From positions 98,130,354 through 98,194,353 of the forward strand of contig OY821521.1 in NCBI GenBank assembly GCA_963682025.1: 64,000 bases of DNA. The letters run 5' to 3'. Below the pieces are notes generated by a model. That model was not told the DNA's origin. It did not search any database and saw only the letters and a list, made by a program, of their open reading frames with translations. Below, in pieces: positions 24,110 through 34,800 of this stretch (position 1 is its first letter; each line of letters begins with the position of its first letter). The DNA is from Cordilura impudica (taxonomy: Eukaryota; Arthropoda; Insecta; Diptera; Scathophagidae). Both the position numbers and the translations under genes were made by a program.

Positions 24110-24621
24110 GGGGGATAAAAAAATCTATTTCACAATACAATCACAAAAACAGAGTAAGATAAAAACAATGTGAGGTATGAGTGTATTGGTGTAAAGATTA
24201 TTGCAGCTAATTCAACAACCCTCAAGTATAACAACTTTAAAAATTTCACAATATAAACTGATTCACAACCACAAGTATAACAATATAGAAGTATAACAGC
24301 TAATTAAACTAGGCTAAATGTATAACAACTCTAAAATGAAAAAGAAAATCATGTGAGTCCGATCACACTTTTATAAAATCAAACGGAAAGCGTCATATAA
24401 TATCATGCAGGGGCTCTGGTTTTATTTGTGGGGTTGTTGAATTATATATATGTTTTATGTTTATATTGTGAAATTTTTCACGTTTTACAGCAAAGGGTTA
24501 TTTAATTAGCTGAAACAATTTTATATCATAATATTCTCACCATAAGTCACACCGATTCATCTTTCGGCTCACATGTTACGCTGTTTTTGTGATTGTATTG
24601 TGAAATATAAATATACCCCCC
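24110..24621. mobile_element. 512-bp inverted-repeat element (GGGGG...CACAATACAATCAC)
   Basis: The left end is GGGGGATAAAA, then ATTTCACAATACAATCACAA and AAACAG. The right end is its reverse complement (GTTTTTGTGATTGTATTGTG, AAATATAAATATACCCCC), an inverted repeat of about 45 bp with a few gaps. Further inverted motifs lie inside (TTCACAATATAAAC against GTTTATATTGTGAA). Non-coding. The superfamily is undetermined because no clear target duplication is visible. Confidence 0.65.
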
Positions 24622-24700
24622 TGCGATGTTTACAAATCAAAAAATACACTAAAAAAAAATATTTAATTACTAGATGTTAACACATCTCCCCTGTGATCGG

Positions 24701-24911
24701 ACTCACATAGATTTTTTACCAGTGTTGCCACTTCATTCGTAATTACACATACTTGTTTAATTTTTAGTTGCATGTGTCATACACGGGTAGTTACATGCAT
24801 GTGTAGTTTATGCGTAATTTTAAATTCACATAGATTTTTTTTACCAGTTTTGCCACTTCATGCGTAATTACACATACTATGTTTAATTTTTAGTTGCATG
24901 TGTCGTACACA
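24701..24911 (+). repeat. Tandem duplication of about 120 bp
   Basis: CACATAGATTTTTTACCAG, TTGCCACTTCAT and GCGTAATTACACATACT, then GTTTAATTTTTAGTTGCATG appear at about 24705-24790 and again at 24828-24911. Between them is a shorter partial echo (GCATGTGTAGTTTATGCGTA). Confidence 0.65.
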
Positions 24912-25588
24912 GAAAATTTATTTTTCTTAGTTCTTCATATAAATCGAATTTTCGATTGAATAATCCAATTTCAAAATAATCACGTGAGCATGATTTCTGT
25001 CAAACATTATTTTTGCCGAAAAATTGGATTTTTCTTTAAAGATAAACCAGATTATTAGTTTCAAAGTACATTCTAATGGCTTATCATTTCCGGCAAAAAT
25101 GTTACACGTTTTTCCCATATCGTACTTTTTTTCTAAAAATGCCGCAGTATAAAATGTGAAAAAGGTGAATTTTTCGCACTCTAAAAATCAGAAGGGAGAA
25201 TCGCACGATAAAACAGCTGACATTTGTGTTGTTTATAAATGTGTATTTGTGTGAAGAAACAAAAAAGGAGAAAGTGTAATTTTTATTATTTTGTTTAAAA
25301 TAAATTATTAATATGGAAAATATCAATGTACCTTTATAAATATTTACTTTTTTCTTTGATCTCCAAGAATAAAAATGTCAACAAAATCAGCTGTTCATTA
25401 AAAAAATGTTGCAAAGATATAATTTTATGATCTATTTTAACCATTAAAAATACAACATCTTAAATGGGTGAGGCAAATATTATAAAAATGTAACATTATG
25501 AAGTGTAAAATTTTTTTCAGAAAAGAAAACACTAAAAATTTATCAGTACTTTACAAAAACCTCTTAGATTTAAACGATTTTATTTATG
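24912..25588. other. AT-rich spacer without a gene
   Basis: Nothing coding could be supported. A small palindrome (AATCGAATTTTCGATT, about 24942-24957) is present. Confidence 0.35.
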
Positions 25589-26370
25589 AACAAGTAAGAA
25601 AATTATAGTCGGTCTAGACCGACTATACGATACCCTATACCATGCGTTTAGAGACTCTATCTCTTAGGCCCAACTAACTGGATATGGAAAATAAGCATAA
25701 ACCAAATTTGAGTGGGATTTTTATTAATTTTTTTGGCTGCAGATATGAAAAAGTTCATATCAGATGCTATATCTATTGGGGACTAGGTCCAAAAATGGAC
25801 CGATCCTGATCATGTCTGGTAAAGTCTCTTGTATTTTGCAAAAAAAAAAAAAGAAGAATCTGTGCAATATTTTTGTTTTTTGATAGATTTAAGTGAAGAT
25901 CGGGAAGCAGCTCTATATGGGGGCTATGACTAAGAGTTGTCCCATAGGGATCATTTTTGGACTACTCATTAATGGATGTAATAAACGCATACAAACCCAA
26001 TTTGAGTAAGATCTATATAACAATTTGGATCTTATGGCAAATTATGTCAATTTCATAGGGGTCATTTGTATGGCAGCTAGGTATGAACATGGACCGATTT
26101 TCACCAATTTCAATAGCGTTCATCCTATGGCCGATAAAAGCTTAAATACCAAATTTCATCAAAATACATTCATATTTGCAACCTGCAGTTTGATTACAAG
26201 GTTTACATGGACACACAGACGGACGGACGGACATCGTTAAATCGAATCAGATAGTGATTCTGATTCGATCGGTATAATAAAAGATGGGTCTAGGTCAAAA
26301 ATTTTTGGTAGTTACAAACAGCAGCACAAATTCATTATACCCAAACCACATAGTGGTATAGGGTATAAAA
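25589..26370 (+). mobile_element. GTCC-microsatellite element, copy B (near full length)
   Basis: It begins AACAAGTAAGAAAATTATAG, followed by the palindrome AGTCGGTCTAGACCGACT and the subterminal block ATACCCTATACCA. It ends with the inverse block TGGTATAGGGTAT and an A-run. An interior GGAC run (26219-26230) precedes a short inverted pair (ATCGAATCAGA / TCTGATTCGAT-like). There is no coding capacity. The mirrored ATACCCTATACCA blocks and terminal palindrome resemble the sub-terminal repeats and hairpins of Helentron-derived DINE-1 elements. An end-to-end neighbour follows 66 bases later. Confidence 0.8.
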
Positions 26371-26436
26371 ATCCCTCAGATTTTTCTAGGGAATTAATTC
26401 TTCTTGAAGATAAGAAAATATAAACAAAATAAAAAC

Positions 26437-27206
26437 AAACAAGTAAGAAAATTATAGTCGGTCTAGACCGACTATACGATACCCTATACCATGCGCTTAG
26501 AGACCCTATCTCTCAGGCCCAACTAACTGGATATAGAAAATAAGCATAAACCAAATTTGAGTGGGATTTTTATTAATTTTTTCGGCTGCAGATATGAAAA
26601 AGTTCATAACGGATGCTATATCTATATGGGGACTAGGCCCAAAAATGGACCGATCCTGACCATGTTTGGTAAAGTCTCTTGTATTTTGCAAATATATAAA
26701 CAAACAAAATTTGAGAAGAATCAGTGCAATATTTTTGTTTTTTTGTTAGATTTACGTGAAGATCGGGAAGCAGCTCTATATGGGGCCTAAGACTAAGAGT
26801 TGTCCAATAGGGATCATTTTTGGACTACTGATTAATGGATGTAATATATATGTACATACAAACCCAATTTTACTAAGATTTATATGCTAATTTGGATCTT
26901 ATGGCAATATATGTTAATTTCATAGGAGCCATTTGTATGGGGGCTAGGTCTGAACATGGACCGATTCTCACCAATTTCAATAGCGTTCATCCCATGGCTG
27001 ATAAAAGCTTATATACTAAATTTCATCAAAATATATTCATATTTGCGACCTGCAGTTTGATTACAAACTTTACATGGACACACAGACGGACGGACGGACG
27101 GACATCGTTAAATCGAATCAGATTGATTCTGATTCGATCAAACAGATTACAAACAGCAGCACAAAGTCATTATACCCAAACCACATAGTGGTATAGGGTA
27201 TAAAAA
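26437..27206 (+). mobile_element. GTCC-microsatellite element, copy C (near full length)
   Basis: Same structure and orientation as copy B: AACAAGTAAGAAAATTATAG start, AGTCGGTCTAGACCGACT palindrome, ATACCCTATACCA block, GGAC run (27085-27103) and TGGTATAGGGTAT end. A deletion near 27140 removes part of the segment after the microsatellite (GGTATAATAAAAGATGGGTC is missing). Copies B and C are separated by only about 66 bases. Confidence 0.8.
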
Positions 27207-27331
27207 ACATAGAATGATATAGTTGTTCAATATTTATGCAGGTAAATATTTCTTGATAATTGATAATTTTAAATTTTTATATTGTTTCTTATATTATGCA
27301 CAACACCACTTAAAATCTATTTTATTAAAAG

Positions 27332-27675
27332 GCTAGGCGATTTTTTGTAACCGATGTTTTGTTCTACCGTTTTATCCCGATTTTGACCCAACGTATATTA
27401 TTTGATAGGTATTTCCTTTTAGCCATTTTGCAGATTAACAGATTTTTTTTTTAATTTTTTCCTTTGTTTTGAGTAAATTACATTTAAAGTTGCTACTAAC
27501 ACTTACATAAAATTATACATATGCTATATGTGTTTTATTAAATTTGTTAAAGTGTTTGTTATCTTCATTCACAATAATAATAAACCATAAAAGTGTTGGT
27601 TTGTGAATTGGCTAAGTTGAAAAATAAAGCTGCCTAGAAATTGCACTCCAATTTCGAGCGCTGGAATCTGCTAGT
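27332..27675 (+). mobile_element. CTAGGCGATT MITE, intact empty-site copy (about 344 bp)
   Basis: This family starts GCTAGGCGATTT and ends GGAATCTGCTAGT, giving imperfect inverted termini (ACTAGGCGATTTC against ACTAGCAGATTCC in the best copy). Diagnostic internal blocks are CGATGTTTTGTTCTACCGTT, AAAGTTGCTACTAAC and GGTTTGTGAATTGGCTAAGT. This copy carries no nested element, so it serves as the reference for the interrupted copies at 32672 and 51679. Confidence 0.7.
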
Positions 27676-29683
27676 ATCAATTATTAACCTTGTTGTATAT
27701 GAGGATACATTTTTTTGTTTTCTTTGATACAATCTTATTTTTTTCTTTTTTTGTGTCATATAATACTTTTAAAACAAGTTGCTAGTATGTGGCGCATATT
27801 TTAATATTTAACATAGGATACCTATATAAATATTTTTCTGTCAATTGCCTATCTGCGATTTTTTTTACACATTTTCTATGAATTATTTTTCTATAAATAA
27901 TTTTTCTATGAATGTATTTTCTAGGAACTGATCGGATACCTCTGATTAGATATTTAAAATATCTTAAAAATAATCTTATGTAAGATTAAGAGTATTTTTT
28001 TACTATCTGTGGCCTTTATAGTAAAAAATTGTGTTTTTTTTTTTTTAAATATATATGATTTTTTTTTTTTAATTTGCAAGTGTAATTTAAAAAATTAATG
28101 TGTACACGTATGTAATTTTGAATATCATTTGCGACAACACTGTTATACCAATTGGGTAAAAACAAATATAAAACGCAAAAGATTGATTTTTATTTTGGCT
28201 GTATAAAGTCGTCTGTAAAATCTAAGGGTCTCAAGTGACCTTAAGGAATACTGTATGTAAACATAAAATAACTGGATTAAAACTACCGATAAAGCTATTT
28301 CAGATTTATGTTGACTAATACACTAAAACCGTAAAAGTTGACCAAAAACCCATTTTGATTCATTAAACGCAAAAGTTAGTTAAATTTTTATGTAATGGCG
28401 TTGATACTGATAAAAGTCTTAAAATTTCAGTTAAGTGTATAAAAAAACAAAATTTTCATATTAAGTACATATTTTTCATTTTATTATTATTGTCATTGCT
28501 TTTCTGCAATAATTATTCTTAAACTAGAATAACGTTTTTTATATATATTTTTTTCATGTAGGTACATAACCTTTTCCATATATGTAACCTTTCATTTGAA
28601 ATAATTGTTGCCATTTTTTTTAAATGCCACCATGTTTTCTCGTTCTACTTATTTGTTACAATATAATTAAATCATATATCATACATCATACATAATTGAA
28701 GTATTTTTTCCAAATAATTTCTCATAATTCTGTTTTGTTTTTAAGTAAATAAGCGATCATCATTAGTAGAGCATTAACCTCTTTTTCTATTCATGTCACA
28801 AAGAACAACCATACAGCTTCTATTTTTTTTTTTGTACGCTTTAGTTGTCTGTTTCTTATTCTTTCATCATTTTTTAAAATTGTTTTTTCTTGTTTTGCAC
28901 TATTTAACTTGTATGTACAAAAATAAATGCCTAATAGTTTCATCGAGTGGTTTTTGGTTTTTACTATTCAATTTCCGCATTTTTTTCATATTATCGTGTT
29001 ACCAGATTATTCAATTAGTTGTTAACAAAATTAATTTGCAAGACAACATCATTTCCTCCTCATTGGTACTTGTAATCAGTACCAGTATTTTTTCTAGTTC
29101 TATGTACTTGTAAAGTAATATATGCAAGTTATCTTGGGAAGTATAGCAATACTCGCCGACTGGAATATTTTATAAATTGATACCTACTTAAGCATCAAGA
29201 ATGTCATTAGCATTTGGTAGTACTTAACAAGTTTTGGTAGTACTTAGATCTTAACAATATCTTTATATGTACATACATACTTCTGAATAATAAAAAAAAA
29301 ACTGATTAAATATTTTTGAACTATGAGCTCGTTTGGTCATGACAATCCTAAAGGTTATACTTCCTCTTCAACGCAGAGGTTAAAGGCGGGCTACAAACCA
29401 TAAACCTTTTTAATTGATTAATTATAATAACCTTAAAGATGTATGTGGTCGTTAACATGGCTGTATTTTTTTTTTTTTTTTTTTTCAAACAAGTTCTTTT
29501 CTTAATCACAATTACGTAAAAATATTATAATCTGACCACAGTGAAGCCTGTAGCATGGTAATATTTACGTAGCATTCAACACGAAATGAATGTGTGCACA
29601 AATTTGTTGATATTGTCAATTGGTTATGCATAGTTGCCGGCCACAGTGTTAAGACTGGTTTACGAAATCGTAATTTTCTGTTT
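27676..29683. other. AT-rich spacer without a gene
   Basis: Very AT-rich. An open frame at 28793-29113 is a poly-T-driven hydrophobic reading with no motif and is not accepted as a gene. Confidence 0.4.
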
Positions 29684-30240
29684 AAGGGGGGACATGACAT
29701 TGGCCGTTTTTTGAATTTTTTTATAATTTTGTATTTTAGTAAATATTCTTAGGATTCTAAGAAAAAAAATTTCATGGAAAAATTCCTAAGGGTTCAAACG
29801 TTACAGCCGGATTAGTGAGAGCGCATTTTTAATTTTAATTTGAACAATGCAGACTTTGAAATATGGTTATCAGAGCATGAAGCATCGTGCTCCATGAATC
29901 ATAGCGGCAGCGCTGGAAAAATGGAACCGGATGCAATTTTGACAATGTTTCAAAGATCTGAACTACTATATGGTGTCAAATATCAGTATTACATCGGAGA
30001 TGGAGACTCAAAAACATTTTCTACAATTTCGAATGCCAAACCGTACAATGATGTTTTTTTTTTCTTTGTTCACAAACTTTGAACGCGTTTATCTCGAAAC
30101 CATGTTTTTCGTACTGGTTGCGACACTAGCGGGTCGAGCTTTTTTTTAAATTTTTTTCGAGTTTTTATGAATATTTAAAGTCAATATTTTTTTTCGAAAA
30201 AACACACTTGTCACAAATGTCACGTAAAAACGTAGCAAAA
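29684..30240 (+). pseudogene. Fragment of a Mutator-like (MULE) transposase
   Basis: The frame 29840-30082 encodes about 80 residues containing CSMNHSGSAGKMEPDAI, then MFQRSELLYGVKYQYYIGDG and DSKTFSTI. The combination of an xNHxGSAGKMExDA block with a YxxYIGDGDSKTF block is how I recall the Mutator-like transposase domain of insect elements, where the GDGD Asp is thought to be catalytic. Everything else of the protein is missing. The fragment is bounded by AAGGGGGGACATGACATTGG (29682-29701) and a TTGAACGCGTTTATCTCGAA segment (30079-30098) that may belong to element ends. Identification is from memory of the family and needs a search. Confidence 0.5.
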
Positions 30241-30529
30241 ATCTATTTTCAACAGATTGGGACGTTCCGGTTACGTGACAGTTGAATTCGGTAACTGCTC
30301 TAAATGCTTTTCATGTAACAGAAAAAAGTAGCTGACACGTTTGGTTACGGTTATCTATGGCTAATAGGCCTTAAGGTAGGTTAGCATTACGGCAGGGTAA
30401 CCTAGTCTTCACTTTTTGCTTTTGTTACAAACCGGAAGATAAGAATTTATTCAAAAATAAAAAAACACTGTATTTTTTCGGAAAAATAGATCGATACATT
30501 AAGTGCAGCTTTTTTCAAAAATATTTTTG
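30241..30529. other. Spacer without a gene
   Basis: No supported feature. Confidence 0.3.
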
Positions 30530-31130
30530 TATTCCTTACAAGTAATTGTTTTCCTCAATGCCCTCCAAATAAGCGTTTGTTTCACTGATGACCTCTTAAT
30601 TCGATCTAAATCCCTTTCCGCCGATCCATTTCTTCAGGTTTGTAAATACGAAATAGTCGCAGGCGTCTGAATGTGGAGAATTCGCTGGATGGGGTAGCAG
30701 TTCGTAGCCCAATTTATGGATTTTTATCGTGGTGACTACACGCCTGCGCACGGTGGAAGTCACTTTTTCTACGCTAATTGCGGTCGTTTTACTTCATATC
30801 GAATCTGTCCAACAACTATTAATAATATTCGCCGGTGATCGATTTATCCTTTTCAAGGTAATCGATGTGAATGACACAGCATACAGCCCAAAAAATATCG
30901 GTATGGCCTTCTTGATGGCCTACACACCCACCTTGGCCGTCTTTGGTGCACGTTCACCCGTGCGGACAGCTGCGACCATGACCAAATATACATGTAAAAT
31001 TTGATGACCCGTTCAGTTGGAATGCCTACTGCCTCAGCCACCTCACTCACGCACTTTCATTCTCCGATCGTCCAATATCTTCATTGATTTCATCGTCGAT
31101 TTTGGGTGATTTGAAGCATTTTCATGGTCT
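30530..31130 (-). pseudogene. Degenerate mariner transposase (C-terminal two thirds)
   Basis: Minus-strand frames give, in order, VAEAVGIPTERVIKFYMYIW with LSARV (31045-30950), IFWAVCCVIHIDYLEKDKSI (30905-30840), LLDRFDMK, then IHKLGYELLPHPANSPHSDA with CDYFVFTNLKKWIGGKGFRS (30720-30605). These correspond to the mariner linker, the FWD/IxxIDYL core block, and the PHPPYSPDLAPSDYF / NLKKWLxGKRF region with the third catalytic Asp. Frameshifts and stops interrupt the copy, including around the expected second Asp. Confidence 0.75.
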
Positions 31131-31884
31131 CGGTAGTGGTATTCTTCCGCTTACAATAATGTTTTATGAGCACTCGTCCAACTGCTGTGAAACACAAACT
31201 AAATAACGCAACTACCTAAAAATGTTTATTAAATAGTACGAGGAAACTTTAAAAAGTCATGGAGTTGTCAAACTGCCCTCGTGTATAATTGATTTAACTG
31301 ACTCATTGTCAAAAGTAATCAATGTTTGTTATTTCTGGTAATCAACTACTTTGTTCCAAACCAAAAAGCCTTGTTATTAAAAATTTCAAACAACAGTGTT
31401 TTACAAAAGCATACGATAACATTAATTTTAAAAAAAGTAAAAGTTATCCCGACGTGCCCCTTTTTAAGTATAGCTTATTCTATCCATTTGTATTTTATTA
31501 AGCTAATTTACATTATCTGTTCTCTTTGCACTTATTCTGGTTTTTCTTCATGTTTTTGTTTTAAAACAATTCCTCTTCTTCACCTGTTAAAATATTTTAT
31601 TGTTTGTTGTTGCTTTCTTTCTTTCTTCATCTTGCTCAGACATTTGTTATTAATCTCTTGTTAATGATCTTTAAAAATAAAGTGTTTGTTTCGTATACAT
31701 TGTGTTATTCGGTGTTTATATATTTACTATAAATATTTTAAAAGTGTTTAAATTTTTTAGTGTTTTAAGTGTCTCATCGTATCAAAAATAAATAATAAAA
31801 AATTTATGTGTAAAATAAACTTAATTTCTAACAAAGGCCAATAAATACAAACACAAATTCAAATAAGTCTAAACAAAAATAACG
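31131..31884. other. Upstream region and 5' UTR of Cdk4
   Basis: AT-rich sequence ahead of the Cdk4 start codon. No convincing TATA box or initiator could be singled out. The first part may still contain the remainder of the mariner fragment. Confidence 0.3.
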
Positions 31885-34800
31885 ATGACTTCTAAACATC
31901 ACATAAAACAACATCCACATCAGCAGCAACATACATTTGGTGATGGTGATCCATTTAATTATGAAGAACTCAATGTTATTGGTACAGGTAAGTTACAAAA
32001 TACAATATTTAAAAAAATACCGTTGTTTGTTTGTCAACTTATATAAGTTTATGTATACATATATACATACATACATTCAATCATATTTATTATAATCACA
32101 TTTGACACAAGTAACCGAAATGTTAGGTTCGGCTGTTTGGATACAGCTTTTTGTTGAAAATTTATACGAGTATAACAATTTTAAGTCTTATATTGAATTT
32201 ACATGCTCGTATATAGGTACATATTAATATATGATTGATGTCAGAGACTGGTTTCCTATTCACCTGAAGTAAAAAATTTAAGACTATATAAATACATATG
32301 CATGCATGATCAAAGCTACACAAAAAACATCGTTTGTTGATAAACACAACAATATGACAACGGATCTTTTTTGGGTTCGATTATAAATTTTTAACTTTGA
32401 CTATTTAATTTGAATATTGAATAATAAATAACAATAAAAACTTAATTTTTTCAAAATAACAATAAAAACTTAATACATAGTTAACAAAAAAGTAAGAAAA
32501 TTTTAATGTAGTTATACTTAAATCTCGCTTATAGGTATTATAAATAGATAAAAATTACTAAAATTGGTCCTATATTTTTGGAGTAATGAGTTATGGTTAT
32601 AATAGACACACAAACTAAATTTGATCGATATATGCATACATAAACATACATCTATTCCATAATATTAATAGGCTAGGCGATTTCTTGTGACCGATGTTTT
32701 GTTCTACCGTTTTGTCCCGATTTTGACCAAACGTATATTATTTGTATTTTGAGTAAAAAGTTGCTACTAAAGGGCGATTTTTTAGCTATTATCTTTTTGG
32801 CAACACTGGTTTAAACAGCTGACGCACGTATCGTGTTTTGCTTCATTGTCAAACATCTTCAGTTTGGTTTATAATTTAACCATGAATCGTCTTACAAACG
32901 AACAACGCTTGCAAGTTATTGAATTTTATTATCAAAATGCGTGCTCTGTTAAGAAACTTCATCGCGCGCTTCTTCCATTTTATGGTCAGTTTAATCGACC
33001 CACTGAAGCGGCTATTCGGGAGTCGATTTTGGAGTGAATATCAGCCAGAAGAATTGGAAGAGCTACCAATGCATCCAGAAAAAGTCACAGTTTGGTGCGG
33101 TTTATGGGCTGGTGGCATCATTGGACCGTAATTCTTCAAAGATGATGCGAATCGTAATGTAACTGTGAATGGTGAGCGCTACCGAGAGATGATATCCAAC
33201 TTTTTTTTGCCCAAAATGCAAGAGCTTGACTTGCATGACATGTGGATTCAACAAGACGGTGTCACATGCCACACAGCACGCGCAACAATGGACTTATTGA
33301 GAGGCGAGTTCGGTGAACATTTTATTTCACGTTCGGTACCGGTCAATTGGCGGCCTAGATCGTGCGATTTAACGCCTTTAGACTATTTTTTGTGGGGCTA
33401 TGTTAAAGCTCATGTCTATACAGACAATCCCGCTTCAATTGACGCATTGGAAGACAACATTGAAGCATTGATTCGTGAGATACCGGCTGAAATGTTGGAA
33501 AGAGTATGCCAAAATTGGACTAAGCGGATGGACCAATTGAGGCGCAGTCACGTTTAACATTTGCATGAAATAATCTTCAAACATTAAATTATATGGACCG
33601 TACTATCGATTCAAATAAAGATTTCATGCATTTTTCTGAATTTTATGTTTTTTTTTTTTTTTTTTTGGAAACTTTCCTATAGCTCTTAAAAAATCACCCT
33701 TTAGCATTTACTATGTGAGCATTTAAAGTTGCTACTAACACATACATAAAATTATACATATGCTATATGTGTTTTATTAACTTTGTTAATGTGTTTGTTA
33801 ATGAGTTTGTTATCTTCATTCACAATAATAATAAACCACAACAGTGTTGGTTTGTGAATTGGCTAAGTTGAAAAATAAAGCTGCCTAGAAATTGCACTCG
33901 AATTTCGAGCGCTGGAATCAGCTAGTACATATATCAATTCATTATTAGGCTTAATAAATTGTACTACTTTTAATAAGAAACATTACTAAAAATTAAGATA
34001 GAAATAGAAAATTAAATTATAGAAATCATATTGCCATTCCGATTATCGAGGTTATAACGTATTTCCCAAATTATAATTACATACATATGATGTATAAGTT
34101 GACTAAATTTTGAATTTCGCTTTTTTATTGACCATATCTTTTAAAAGACTTAAATTTAACCTAGCTTAAAGTCAATAAATTACCAAATATCCTAAAATTC
34201 TAAGCATTTAACATCGACCACCGCCGCACATACAAATACTCAACAATGATTTTCATGTCTTACAGTATTACAACTATAAATCAATACGAAAAACGCATCG
34301 TCAACATTTATTTTATTAAAATATGTATGCAATTGTTTGTGACATTGACCCTTTTGTTATTATGTTTGTTTTTTATTTACTGTATTTTGCTTTGTATTTA
34401 AATGGTTTTTTTCTTTTGTATTCTTTTTATTTTCATGCTCTTCACTACTACTTTGACGATTGGCTCTCATTAATCATAAAACATTTTGACATTGGCTGTT
34501 TTTCGTATATGTTTTGAATCTGATTCCCCTGCAGGTGCTTACGGCACAGTATATAGAGCAAGAGACAATCATACGGGAAAAATTGTAGCCATCAAAAAAG
34601 TACGAATACCATTGACAGATAATGGTGTTCCAATGTCAACATTGCGTGAAATAGCCTTATTAAAACAATTAAATGCATCAGATCATCCAAATATTGTAAA
34701 GTAAGTAGCATACTATTTATAACATATGGACAATTGTGCGTCTTCAATATGAAAAAAAAAAAAACAAAAAACCTTATTTTGCATTTTAGAAGTACTATAT

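Larger units (their letters stand above)
32672..33926 (+). mobile_element. CTAGGCGATT MITE in Cdk4 intron 1, split by a mariner
   Basis: The left half (32672-32769) and right half (33702-33926) match the uninterrupted copy at 27332, including TGTTTTGTTCTACCGTTTTG, TTGCTACTA, GGTTTGTGAATTGGCTAAGT and the GGAATCAGCTAGT end. The 932-bp DD41D mariner sits between them. Confidence 0.75.

Noticed and set aside
28793..29113. 106-codon plus-strand open frame, hydrophobic, Phe/Leu/Ile rich
   Set aside because: Generated by T-rich sequence; no splice context, no motif, no conserved neighbour. Not reported as a membrane protein.
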